From: Actinobacteria bacterium UBA5176
GTDB taxonomy: Bacteria; Actinomycetota; UBA4738
Direction: 5' to 3'
Length of the DNA: 27,504 nucleotides
NCBI GenBank assembly: GCA_002413305.1
Contig: DHWS01000021.1
Span: 21,159 to 48,662, forward strand
Below, piece after piece: positions 7,256 to 13,741 of the stretch. The notes below the pieces were generated by a model, which was not told the origin of the DNA, ran no database searches, and saw only the letters and a program-made list of their open reading frames with translations. Each line of letters opens with the position of its first letter. Position 1 is the first letter of the stretch. Both the position numbers and the translations under genes were made by a program.

Positions 7256-7274
7256 CAGGGTAAGCCGGTGTCAA
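7245..7274 (-). promoter_or_regulatory. sigma-70-type promoter of the ArsR-MFS operon
   Basis: On the minus strand the -35 is TTGACA (7274-7269, perfect consensus). An 18-bp spacer follows, then the -10 TACCTT (7250-7245). Transcription should start near 7238, giving a leader of about 30 nt with a Shine-Dalgarno sequence. This is the best classical promoter in the window. Confidence 0.65.
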
Positions 7275-7313
7275 ACCGAGTCGGAGCGCCGGCCAGGACG
7301 GGCGCCGGAGGGG

Positions 7314-7319
7314 TAGGCT
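7314..7319 (+). promoter_or_regulatory. -10 hexamer TAGGCT for the FIST gene
   Basis: TAGGCT is followed by 8 nt and ATG 7328. A GGAGG-like run at about 7307-7313 precedes the hexamer, too far for normal initiation, which favours a leaderless mRNA. Confidence 0.4.
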
Positions 7320-7327
7320 CGGCACCG

Positions 7328-8509
7328 ATGCGGGTGGGCGTGGGCGTGTCGACCGATCCGGACGGCGTGGCCGCCGCCGAAGCGGCGAGCTGGGCGGCGG
7401 TCGGTGGGTTGCACGGCGAACCGGCCGGCCTGGTCCTGCTGTTCGCCTCGCCCCATCACGCCGACCCCGCTGAGGCCATCCTCGACGCCGTCCACCGGGT
7501 CGCGGCGCCCGCCGCCCTGATCGGGTGCGTCGGCGAGTCGATCGTGGGTGGCTCGCGGGAGATCGAGGGCGAACCCGCGGTCTCGGTCTGGGCGGCGACC
7601 CTGCCCGACCCGGCCGAGTCGTTCCACATGGTCTTCCACCGTGTCGACGAAGGGGGCGCGTTCGCCGGCTGGCGGTTCCGCGGTGGAGATGGAGGGACGG
7701 CGCCGCCCGTCCATATCGTCCTGGCCGACCCGTTCACATTCCCGGCCGACCTGCTGCTAGGTCACCTGAACGACGACCTGCCGGGCACGCCGATCGTGGG
7801 TGGGTTCGCCAGCGGGGGCGCCGCGCCGGGCGAGACGATCCTGTTCCGGGACCGCGAGATCCACCGGGAGGGGGCGGTTGGTGTCCGTCTCCCGGCGTCG
7901 CTGTCGGTCCGTACGTTCGTGTCCCAGGGCTGCCGGCCGATCGGCCAGTCGTTCGTGGTGACGCGGGCCGAAGAGAACTTCCTCTTCGAGCTGGGCGGAC
8001 GCCCGCCGATGGAGCGCCTCCGGGAGACCGTGTCCGGCCTGTCCCGGGCCGACCAAGAGCTCGTCTCGAACGGCCTGCATGTCGGACGGGTGATCGACGA
8101 GTATCGGGCCGAGTTCGGGACGGGAGACTTCCTGATCCGGGGCGTGCTCGGTGTCGACCCATCGACCGGGGCGATAGCGGTCGGGGACCGGATCGCCGTC
8201 GGGGAGACCGTCCAGTTCCACGTGCGCGACGCGGCGACCGCCGACGAGGAGCTCCGGTCGCTGCTGGAGCGGGAGCGGATGACGCTCGCTGGCGGCCGGG
8301 CGGCCGGCGCGCTGCTGTTCACGTGCAACGGCCGCGGCTCGCGGATGTTCGCCTCGCCGGATCACGACGCCCGGCTGGTGTCGGATGCGGTGGGCGGCGC
8401 GGTGGCGGGGTTCTTCTGCGCGGGGGAGCTGGGTCCGGTGGGCGGGAGGAACTTCGTCCACGGTTTCACCGCAAGCCTGGCCATCTTCGTCGACGACGAG
8501 CCGTCCTAG
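7328..8509 (+). CDS. FIST N/C domain sensory protein
   Basis: A soluble 393-aa protein. The first half (about 25-215) fits FIST_N: GLVLLFASPHHADPAEA, then ALIGCVGESIVGG, then a variable region. The second half (about 220-385) fits FIST_C and ends with the characteristic GFFCAGELGPVGGRNFVHGF motif. FIST domains are thought to bind small ligands such as amino acids and often precede kinase or methyl-accepting domains. Here there is no output domain, so the protein is a stand-alone FIST module. ATG 7328 was chosen because the domain starts there and a -10 hexamer lies upstream; in-frame codons back to 7208 would overlap the divergent ArsR start. Its stop is nested with the stop of the convergent PPOX gene. 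Confidence 0.9.
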   Translation: MRVGVGVSTDPDGVAAAEAASWAAVGGLHGEPAGLVLLFASPHHADPAEAILDAVHRVAAPAALIGCVGESIVGGSREIEGEPAVSVWAATLPDPAESFHMVFHRVDEGGAFAGWRFRGGDGGTAPPVHIVLADPFTFPADLLLGHLNDDLPGTPIVGGFASGGAAPGETILFRDREIHREGAVGVRLPASLSVRTFVSQGCRPIGQSFVVTRAEENFLFELGGRPPMERLRETVSGLSRADQELVSNGLHVGRVIDEYRAEFGTGDFLIRGVLGVDPSTGAIAVGDRIAVGETVQFHVRDAATADEELRSLLERERMTLAGGRAAGALLFTCNGRGSRMFASPDHDARLVSDAVGGAVAGFFCAGELGPVGGRNFVHGFTASLAIFVDDEPS

Positions 8510-8904
8510 GCCTCCCAGCCCGACCAGCGCTCGACGCCGATGGCCACGAAAGGACCGGCCGGCGGGCGGGTTCGGTACTGCGGATACTTCGCGCGGAGCA
8601 GCTGCACGGCGATCGGATCGCCCTCCAGGATCCGCGCCTGCCCGGAGGCCCGAACCCACCACAGCCTCGACCAATCCTCGTCGTAGGCATCCACCACCGC
8701 TTCCACCCGCGGGTTCGCCCGGATGTTGTCCAGCCGCTTCAGCTCCCGGGAGCGCTTCGACTTGTGGTCGACCGCCCACCAGATCGTGTCGCCGTCCAGG
8801 ACGAACACGAACGGCACGACATGCGGGGTGCCGTCCGCGGACACCGTGGCCAGCCGGCCGACCCGCGCGGCCCCGAACCGTCGACGGGCCTCCTCAGCGT
8901 CCAA
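8506..8904 (-). CDS. PPOX-class F420-dependent-type oxidoreductase (TIGR03668-like)
   Basis: A small (132 aa) split-barrel flavin/F420-binding protein. It shows the family's VGRLATVSADGTPHVVPFVF opening, the WWAVDHKSKR strand and a RLWWVRASGQARIL segment. Members reduce or oxidise small molecules with F420 or FMN; no substrate is known here. The start is TTG at 8904, with GAAGG 5 nt upstream inside the preceding gene. It overlaps the alkyltransferase by 11 bp, so it is the last gene of a three-gene operon. F420 use is inferred from the family, not seen. The stop TAG is the complement of CTAG, which also holds the FIST stop. Confidence 0.85.
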   Translation of the reverse strand: MDAEEARRRFGAARVGRLATVSADGTPHVVPFVFVLDGDTIWWAVDHKSKRSRELKRLDNIRANPRVEAVVDAYDEDWSRLWWVRASGQARILEGDPIAVQLLRAKYPQYRTRPPAGPFVAIGVERWSGWEA

Positions 8905-9508
8905 GCACGCCTTCGATCGTGAGCAGCGTCTTCTTCCGGTCCAGGCCGCCCGTGTAGCCGCCCAGGCCGCCGCCGGTCCGCACCACCCGGTGGCATGGCA
9001 CGACGATCGGGATGGGGTTCGAACCGAGCGCGTTGCCCGCCGCCCGCACCGCGAGCGCGTTCCCCGCCTCGGTGGCCACGTCGCGGTAGGTGAGCACGCG
9101 GCCGAACGGGATCCGGGCCGTCGCCCTGAGCACCCGCTTCACGAACTCCCCGTGGACCAGCGCCAGGTCCACCCGCACGTCGAACGATCGCCGGCCGCCG
9201 GCGAAGTATTCGTCCAGCTCCCGCCGGATCTCGTCCGTCTCCGACCGCGACTCCAGGACCCGGGGCGAAACCTCCCGGGCGATCTCCGAGAGCGTGGCGT
9301 CGAAGTCGTGGTTCGGGTACTGCACGCAGAGCAGCCCATGCCGCCCCACCGCCACCAGCAGGGGCCCGAACGGCGAGTCGGCGAACGCGTAGGCCACGTC
9401 GAGCAGCCCAGCGTCGCGTGCCGCCCCGGCCAGCTCGGCCGCCGCCACCCGTGCCTTCCGTTCGGCCTCCCGGCCCCCTCCCAACCGCTTCAGCTCGGAC
9501 GCCTTCAT
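8894..9508 (-). CDS. ogt: methylated-DNA--[protein]-cysteine S-methyltransferase (O6-alkylguanine-DNA alkyltransferase)
   Basis: A suicide DNA-repair protein that moves an alkyl group from O6-alkylguanine to its own cysteine. The catalytic motif is PCHRVV (Cys172), preceded by the DNA-binding helix containing AVRAAGNALGSNPIPIVV (arginine finger and NPIP). The start of the alkyltransferase domain is marked by IPFGRVLTYRDVA near residue 133. An N-terminal RNase-H-like domain (about 38-105, SPFGPLLVAVGRHGLL) is present, giving 204 aa, slightly longer than E. coli Ogt. ATG 9508 overlaps the sigma-factor TGA by 4 bp (ATGA). The longer open frame upstream would lie inside the sigma gene. Linkage to a sigma factor suggests inducible repair. 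Confidence 0.95.
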   Translation of the reverse strand: MKASELKRLGGGREAERKARVAAAELAGAARDAGLLDVAYAFADSPFGPLLVAVGRHGLLCVQYPNHDFDATLSEIAREVSPRVLESRSETDEIRRELDEYFAGGRRSFDVRVDLALVHGEFVKRVLRATARIPFGRVLTYRDVATEAGNALAVRAAGNALGSNPIPIVVPCHRVVRTGGGLGGYTGGLDRKKTLLTIEGVLGR

Positions 9509-10017
9509 CGTGGTTCGACCTCCCTCAACTTCTTCAGGGCCTGGTACACGTTCGCCCGGGCCGCTTCCTCGGTCGAGCCCATCGCCGCGCCGATCTCCGC
9601 GTAGGACTCGTCCAAAACGAACCGGTGAACCACCGCCATCCGCTGCCGGACCGGCAGCCCGGCGACCGCCTTCCACAGGTCGTCGTCAGGCGGATCGGCA
9701 GCCTCGACCGCCAGGGCGGCGGGTGCCTCATCGGCCGGATCGGCCACCGGGAGCGCCCGCCGGTTCCGGGCCCGCGCGGCGTCGATGGCCTTCCGGGTGG
9801 CGATCGCCAGCACCCACCCCCGGAGGTTCGAACCGTCCCGGAGCCTCGGATACGCCCGGAGTGCCGACAGGAACGTCTCCTGGAAGCATTCGTCGGCTTC
9901 GTTCGGTCCCACGCTCACCATCAGGAACCGATAGACGGCCGTCCGGTGCGCGTCCAGGAACGCCTGGAACGGCGGGATGGGCTTGCGCAGCCTCGATCCT
10001 TCCTTCGGTGGGCCCAT
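9505..10017 (-). CDS. ECF-type sigma-70 family RNA polymerase sigma factor
   Basis: A protein of 170 aa with region 2 (about 17-85: AVYRFLMVSVGPNEADECFQ, then LRGWVLAIATRKAID) and region 4 (about 112-165: LPVRQRMAVVHRFVLDESYA, then IGAAMGSTEEAARANVYQAL). There is no region 1 or 3, so it is group 4 (ECF-like). No anti-sigma gene follows; the downstream partner is an alkyltransferase, an arrangement seen in other actinobacteria. It would direct RNA polymerase to a small regulon, perhaps including its own operon. The start is ATG 10017 with weak ACGAG before it. The 43-bp gap to the upstream trio gene holds no recognisable TANNNT, so an ECF-type promoter or read-through is possible. Confidence 0.92.
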   Translation of the reverse strand: MGPPKEGSRLRKPIPPFQAFLDAHRTAVYRFLMVSVGPNEADECFQETFLSALRAYPRLRDGSNLRGWVLAIATRKAIDAARARNRRALPVADPADEAPAALAVEAADPPDDDLWKAVAGLPVRQRMAVVHRFVLDESYAEIGAAMGSTEEAARANVYQALKKLREVEPR

Positions 10018-10060
10018 CTCGTCTACAGAACGCGGCGGGGGGGAGAACCGTGAAACGTCG

Positions 10061-10801
10061 CTACACCGGTGGCCACGGCCACGCCCTACGTGAGCCCGGC
10101 TCGGGGAAGCGGCCGGAGGCGACGAACCGCTCGATCCGGCGCCCGATCGCCTCCACCTCCCGGCCGGTCAGGAGCCGTTCCAGCTCGTCCCGGAGCGGGC
10201 CGGCCCGCACCTCCCCGCACACCCGCGCGAGGTCCAACGCCAGGCCGGGCGGGAGCGGCTCTCCGGCGAAGTCCCAGATCACCGTGCGGAGCTTCGGCTC
10301 CACGGCGAAGCACACACCGTGGTCGATCACCCAGATCGAACCCTCCGACCCGAGCAGGCAGTGTCCCCCCTTCCGATCGGCGTTGTTCGCCACCACGTCG
10401 AACGCGGCGATCGGTTGGAAGTCATCCAGCCGGGTCTCCCGCAACGTGAAGAAGTGTTCGCGAGGGTCCGTGTCCACGAACAGTTGCACGGAACCCTCCC
10501 CGTTCGGCCCGTCGCGGAGCACGGTGGGCGGGACGCCAGGCCATCCCAGAGCCCTGGCCAGGACGAACGCGGCCACCTCGCGGTGGCACAGCGTCCCCTC
10601 GGGGAAGTCCCACAGCGGCGCCTCGCCGTCCCGGGGCTTGTACACGGCCAGCGCCGTCCGTCCGCCCCCGCGGACCTCGGCCAGGAAGGTGTAGTTCGAT
10701 GCGTTCGGCATGAGCCCGAGCGGGCGGAGCTCGCCGGTCCGAAGGAGGTGGAGCGTGTCCTCGATCGAGGCCGAAGCCGAAGCGGGGGGCTCCGGGCTCA
10801 C
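10061..10801 (-). CDS. SCO1664-family protein (TIGR03843), kinase-fold-like
   Basis: A protein of 246 aa. Lys55 in LAVYKPRDGEAPLWDFPEGT could hold ATP. FDVVANNADRKGGH (134-147) looks like a catalytic loop and VIDHG (158-162) like a metal-binding DFG equivalent. These are features shared with phosphatidylinositol-kinase/HipA-like folds. Activity and substrate are not established. It is the third gene of a trio that, from the family description, recurs in Actinobacteria. The GTG at 10801 overlaps the DUF3090 stop (GTGA), fixing the start; the open frame continues another 27 codons upstream but would overlap DUF3090 by 85 bp. The stop lies 43 bp before the sigma gene. Confidence 0.85.
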   Translation of the reverse strand: MSPEPPASASASIEDTLHLLRTGELRPLGLMPNASNYTFLAEVRGGGRTALAVYKPRDGEAPLWDFPEGTLCHREVAAFVLARALGWPGVPPTVLRDGPNGEGSVQLFVDTDPREHFFTLRETRLDDFQPIAAFDVVANNADRKGGHCLLGSEGSIWVIDHGVCFAVEPKLRTVIWDFAGEPLPPGLALDLARVCGEVRAGPLRDELERLLTGREVEAIGRRIERFVASGRFPEPGSRRAWPWPPV

Positions 10802-11493
10802 GCCTCGTCCGGCTCGTGGTGTCCGTTCAGGGCCGGGCAGCGGTGTCCCTCGGGACCGATCGGGTTGCCGCACAGCTGGCACCGGGGGCGGCCGGCCGCG
10901 CAGACGCTGGCACCTCGCCGAGCCAGGGAGAGCATCTGCTCGCGCGTGGCCCAGAACCGCACCTTGTCGGGTTCCTCGCCCTCCGGCCCGAGGTCGTCCA
11001 CGAGGTCGTCCAACGGTACCGGCTCGTCGTCATCGTCCTGCGATCCGCCGTGGCCGTTCGAGGTCTCCTCGTCGTCCTCCAGCGGGGTGATCCCGAGCTC
11101 CCGGGCCAGCCCGGCCAGCTCACCGGCCTCTTCCTCCTCCTCGTTACCGTCCTCCTCCTCGTCGTCGTCCTCGCCGGGGACGAGCTCGTCCACCTCGAGG
11201 AGCAGCAGGTCGCGGTCCTCGTGGTAACCGATGGCGAGCCGTCCGGCGCGCCATTCGGGGAGGAGAGGCTCCTCGAGCTCCATCGCCTCATCCGCCGGCC
11301 CCTTGCCGGTCTCCTTGCCCACCCGGGAGAGGATCTCGACGACCGAGGCGGCGAGCAGTTGAACCTGCTGCTTCTCGACCAGCACCGTCACCAGGTGGTC
11401 GCCCTTGCGACCTTGAAGGTAGAAGACGCGTTCGCCGGGCGCACCGACCGCGCCAGCCGTGAGGCGGTCGACGGGATCGAGGTCGATCTGCAT
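10798..11493 (-). CDS. DUF3090 family protein (TIGR03847) with an acidic insertion
   Basis: A protein of 231 aa, the middle gene of the trio. Both conserved ends are present: an N-terminal beta-rich part (ERVFYLQGRKGDHLVTVLVE) and a C-terminal zinc-ribbon-like CQLCGNPIGPEGHRC (Cys205, Cys208, His217, Cys219) ending NGHHEPDEA. Between them residues 108-175 are extremely Asp/Glu-rich (runs such as EDDDEEEDGNEEEEE and DDDDEP), more than I expect for the family, which is usually about 190 aa. ATG 11493 lies 9 bp after the phosphatase stop. TAGGAT ends 6 nt before it and also supplies AGGA at 7 nt, so either leaderless or SD-led initiation is possible. The function is unknown. Confidence 0.88.
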   Translation of the reverse strand: MQIDLDPVDRLTAGAVGAPGERVFYLQGRKGDHLVTVLVEKQQVQLLAASVVEILSRVGKETGKGPADEAMELEEPLLPEWRAGRLAIGYHEDRDLLLLEVDELVPGEDDDEEEDGNEEEEEAGELAGLARELGITPLEDDEETSNGHGGSQDDDDEPVPLDDLVDDLGPEGEEPDKVRFWATREQMLSLARRGASVCAAGRPRCQLCGNPIGPEGHRCPALNGHHEPDEA

Positions 11494-11499
11494 GGTTCC

Positions 11500-11505
11500 A
11501 TCCTA
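11500..11505 (-). promoter_or_regulatory. TAGGAT: possible -10 hexamer or ribosome-binding site for DUF3090
   Basis: On the minus strand TAGGAT is followed by 6 nt and ATG 11493. It overlaps the phosphatase stop codon. The contained AGGA could equally be a Shine-Dalgarno element within the operon. Confidence 0.3.
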
Positions 11506-12207
11506 GGCCCGCGGCGGGCGACGGCTCGAAGTCGGTCCCTTGTTCGATGACACCCCGCCGCGCGCGCCGTCCGGGGACGGCGGCCGGGGGGAGGCGCGAG
11601 CGGCCAGGTCGGCCATCCCGCCGGTGTCGTTCAGCCGCACGATCCGGGGGACCCGGTCGCCCAGCAGGATCGCCGACACCGACGCCGGGCTGACGATGAT
11701 CCTCTGGAATAGGTCCACATGGATCCCCGCGTAGTGCGCCACGACCAGGCGGATCACGTCGGCGTGGCTGACCACGGCGATCGTCCTCTTCGGATGCTTC
11801 GCCGCGAGGCCGTCGAGCGCTTCCGCGCTCCTGCGCTGGACCTCCGTCAGCGTTTCGCCGTCGGGGAAGCGGATGGACGAAGGTTGCTGTTGGATGCGCT
11901 TCCAGAGCGCGGTCCGGGCCAGGACGGCCAGCGGCCGGCCGGTCCAGCGGCCATAGCCAACCTCCTGGAGGTCGGGGACTGCGGGCACCGGGAGGCCTCG
12001 CGCCGCGGCGATCGGTTCGGCCGTCTCCATGCAGCGCTCGAGCGGGCTCGAATACACCGCGGCGATCGACAGCGGCCGCAGCCGCTCGGCCACGTCGGAC
12101 GCCTGCCGGCGGCCCTCGTCGGTGAGATGGAGCCCGGGTGCCTGGCCGGACAGTCGCTTGCCGGTCGCCTCCGTGAGCGCGTGCCGGATGAGTAGCAGGA
12201 GCGTCAC
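11503..12207 (-). CDS. histidine phosphatase family protein, MSMEG_4193-like (TIGR03848)
   Basis: A phosphoglycerate-mutase-like phosphatase of 234 aa and the first gene of the actinobacterial trio. The motifs are LIRHALTE (Arg7/His8 region, phospho-accepting His in IRH), SSPLERCMETAE (Arg58), the acid near Glu82 in LQEVGYGRW and SHAD (His148). The last 25 residues (PRPPSPDGARGG...) are a Pro/Arg/Ser-rich extension. The substrate is unknown. The GTG at 12207 is preceded at 6 nt by TATCCT, indicating a leaderless mRNA. Only 17 bp separate it from the divergent 50-aa gene. Families of this trio have been noted near mycothiol-biosynthesis genes, but none of those is in this window. Confidence 0.9.
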   Translation of the reverse strand: MTLLLLIRHALTEATGKRLSGQAPGLHLTDEGRRQASDVAERLRPLSIAAVYSSPLERCMETAEPIAAARGLPVPAVPDLQEVGYGRWTGRPLAVLARTALWKRIQQQPSSIRFPDGETLTEVQRRSAEALDGLAAKHPKRTIAVVSHADVIRLVVAHYAGIHVDLFQRIIVSPASVSAILLGDRVPRIVRLNDTGGMADLAARASPRPPSPDGARGGVSSNKGPTSSRRPPRA

Positions 12208-12224
12208 GCGGGAAGGATACCGGC
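12208..12224. promoter_or_regulatory. 17-bp divergent region: -10 TATCCT on minus, AAGGA Shine-Dalgarno on plus
   Basis: On the minus strand TATCCT (12219-12214) is followed by 6 nt and GTG 12207. On the plus strand the same bases read GGAAGGATA, giving AAGGA at about 7 nt before ATG 12225. The plus-strand gene must therefore be transcribed from a promoter inside the phosphatase gene, or both starts compete. Confidence 0.45.
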
Positions 12225-12377
12225 ATGTGTCTGACCTGCGGATGCGGGCTGCCGCACGACGATCACGGCGACCCGTCGCACATCACCTACGAGGACCTGA
12301 AGAAGGCGGCCGACGCCGCGGAGATCTCGGTCGAGGAGGCCGCGGAGAACCTCAGGGACACCCTCCCCAGGGCTTAG
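12225..12377 (+). CDS. 50-residue CxxCxC small protein
   Basis: This is a short ORF: MCLTCGCGLPHDDHGDPSHI, then TYEDLKKAADAAEISVEEAA, then ENLRDTLPRA. Cys2, Cys5 and Cys7, with His11, His14 and His19, could bind zinc or iron. The second half should be one or two amphipathic helices. I believe similar tiny proteins (MCLTCGCG, then GDPxxIT) occur across Actinobacteria as hypotheticals, but no function is known to me. A clear AAGGA lies 7 nt before ATG 12225, and third positions are G/C-rich, supporting translation. Its TAG shares the tetranucleotide TTAG (12374-12377) with the TAA of the convergent histidine kinase. Confidence 0.8.
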   Translation: MCLTCGCGLPHDDHGDPSHITYEDLKKAADAAEISVEEAAENLRDTLPRA

Positions 12378-13726
12378 GCGGCCAGGGGGAGCCGGACCGT
12401 GAAGGTCGAGCCTTCGCCGAGCTCGCTTTCCACGCGCACGGATCCGCCGTGGTTCTCCACGACGTGCCGAACGATGGAGAGGCCCAGCCCGGTCCCGCCC
12501 GTCTCCCGTGACCGCGCCCGGTCCACCCGATAGAAGCGCTCGAAGATCCGGCCGCGGTCTTTGGCCGGGATGCCGATCCCGGTGTCCCGGACCACCAGCG
12601 CGGCGCTCGAGCCGTTGGCTTCGACCCGCACGTCGATGCGCCCCCCGGGCTTCGTGTACTGGATAGCGTTGGCGACGAGGTTGCGGACCAGGAGCGCGAG
12701 GTCCTGGGGCGAACCGCGGACGGTGACCGGCTCGGTCTGCACGTTGAGCGTCAGTTCGCTCTGTTCGGCCCGGCCGTCGAAGCGGCCGGCCTCGTCCTCC
12801 ACGAGCTGGTCGAACCGGAGGTCGGAGGGCTCCTCCATCCCCACCTCCAGGCGGGACAGGTCGAGCAGGTCCGAGACGATCCCGGCCAGACGGACGGCCT
12901 CCCGTTCGAGCTGCCCGGCGAACCGCCGGGTCGCCTCGGGGTCGTCGGAGGCGGCCGAGGCGATGGTCTCGGCGAGTGCGCTGATCGACGCGGCCGGCGT
13001 CTTCAGTTCGTGCGAAGCGTTCGCCACGAAGTCCCGCCGCACCGCGTCGAGGATCCGGGCCCGGGTGACATCGCGCAGCACCAGGAGCACCCGGAGATCT
13101 CCCGGGACCCGCGCCGCCGTGGCCGACAGCGTTCGCGCTGCCGCGGCCACCTCGGTGGTTCGGGCCGCCCCGGTCCCGGTCACCTCCGCCACCAGCTCCT
13201 GCAGCCCGGGCGGCCCCAGCCGGTTCGCCGCATCGACCGGCCCACCGAGCAGACGGGCGACCTGTTCGTTCTGGTAGACGGTCGACCCGTCCGGGTCGAA
13301 CAACACGATCCCCTCGTCGAGCCCGGAGAGGATGGCGTCGCGGGCGGTTCGTTCCTCCTGGGCGGTCGCCGCGCGCGCGGCCACCTCGCGGCGCATGGTG
13401 TTCACCGTCTGGGCGAGCAGCACCAGCTCTTCGGTCCCTTGTTCGGGCACGTCTGCGTCCAGGTCGCCGCTGCCCACGCGCCCCACGGCGTCGGTGATCC
13501 GCCGGAGGGGCCGCGAGAGCCCGCCGGCCAGTACGACCAGCACGAGGACCCCCGCCAGCGCGGCCAATCCGAACCCCACCACCAGGATGACGCGCACGCC
13601 CCCACCTTTCGAGCCCACGATGGTGAGCGGCAACGCCACGAGGACGCCGAGGACCGCGATGGCCTGCCACAGGAGCAGGCGACCGGTGAGGGTCCGTGGA
13701 CGGCCGCCTCCGGCCCGCTTCCGCAT
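12374..13726 (-). CDS. sensor histidine kinase, SenX3/PhoR-like (2 TM, HAMP, PAS, HisKA, HATPase)
   Basis: A 450-aa membrane kinase. TM1 is about 17-38 and TM2 about 44-68, with an outer loop of only some six residues, so it is unlikely to sense an extracellular ligand directly. HAMP covers about 69-120 and a PAS domain about 125-222 (LDEGIVLFDPDGSTVYQNE). The H-box is FVANASHELKTP with His239, and the N-box is RNLVANAIQYT. G1 is DTGIGIP (381-387), followed by FERFYR, and G2 is GTGLGLSI (411-418). The architecture resembles phosphate-responsive SenX3/PhoR kinases. No response regulator is adjacent, which is unusual. It starts 12 bp after the FAD-reductase stop and may be cotranscribed with the redox genes, or use TAGACT 9 nt before its ATG. 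Confidence 0.93.
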   Translation of the reverse strand: MRKRAGGGRPRTLTGRLLLWQAIAVLGVLVALPLTIVGSKGGGVRVILVVGFGLAALAGVLVLVVLAGGLSRPLRRITDAVGRVGSGDLDADVPEQGTEELVLLAQTVNTMRREVAARAATAQEERTARDAILSGLDEGIVLFDPDGSTVYQNEQVARLLGGPVDAANRLGPPGLQELVAEVTGTGAARTTEVAAAARTLSATAARVPGDLRVLLVLRDVTRARILDAVRRDFVANASHELKTPAASISALAETIASAASDDPEATRRFAGQLEREAVRLAGIVSDLLDLSRLEVGMEEPSDLRFDQLVEDEAGRFDGRAEQSELTLNVQTEPVTVRGSPQDLALLVRNLVANAIQYTKPGGRIDVRVEANGSSAALVVRDTGIGIPAKDRGRIFERFYRVDRARSRETGGTGLGLSIVRHVVENHGGSVRVESELGEGSTFTVRLPLAA

Positions 13727-13735
13727 GGCGTCTTC

Positions 13736-13741
13736 AGTCTA
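13736..13741 (-). promoter_or_regulatory. -10 hexamer TAGACT before the histidine kinase
   Basis: On the minus strand TAGACT is followed by 9 nt and ATG 13726. It overlaps the stop codon of the preceding reductase gene. It would allow expression separate from the redox operon. Confidence 0.35.
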
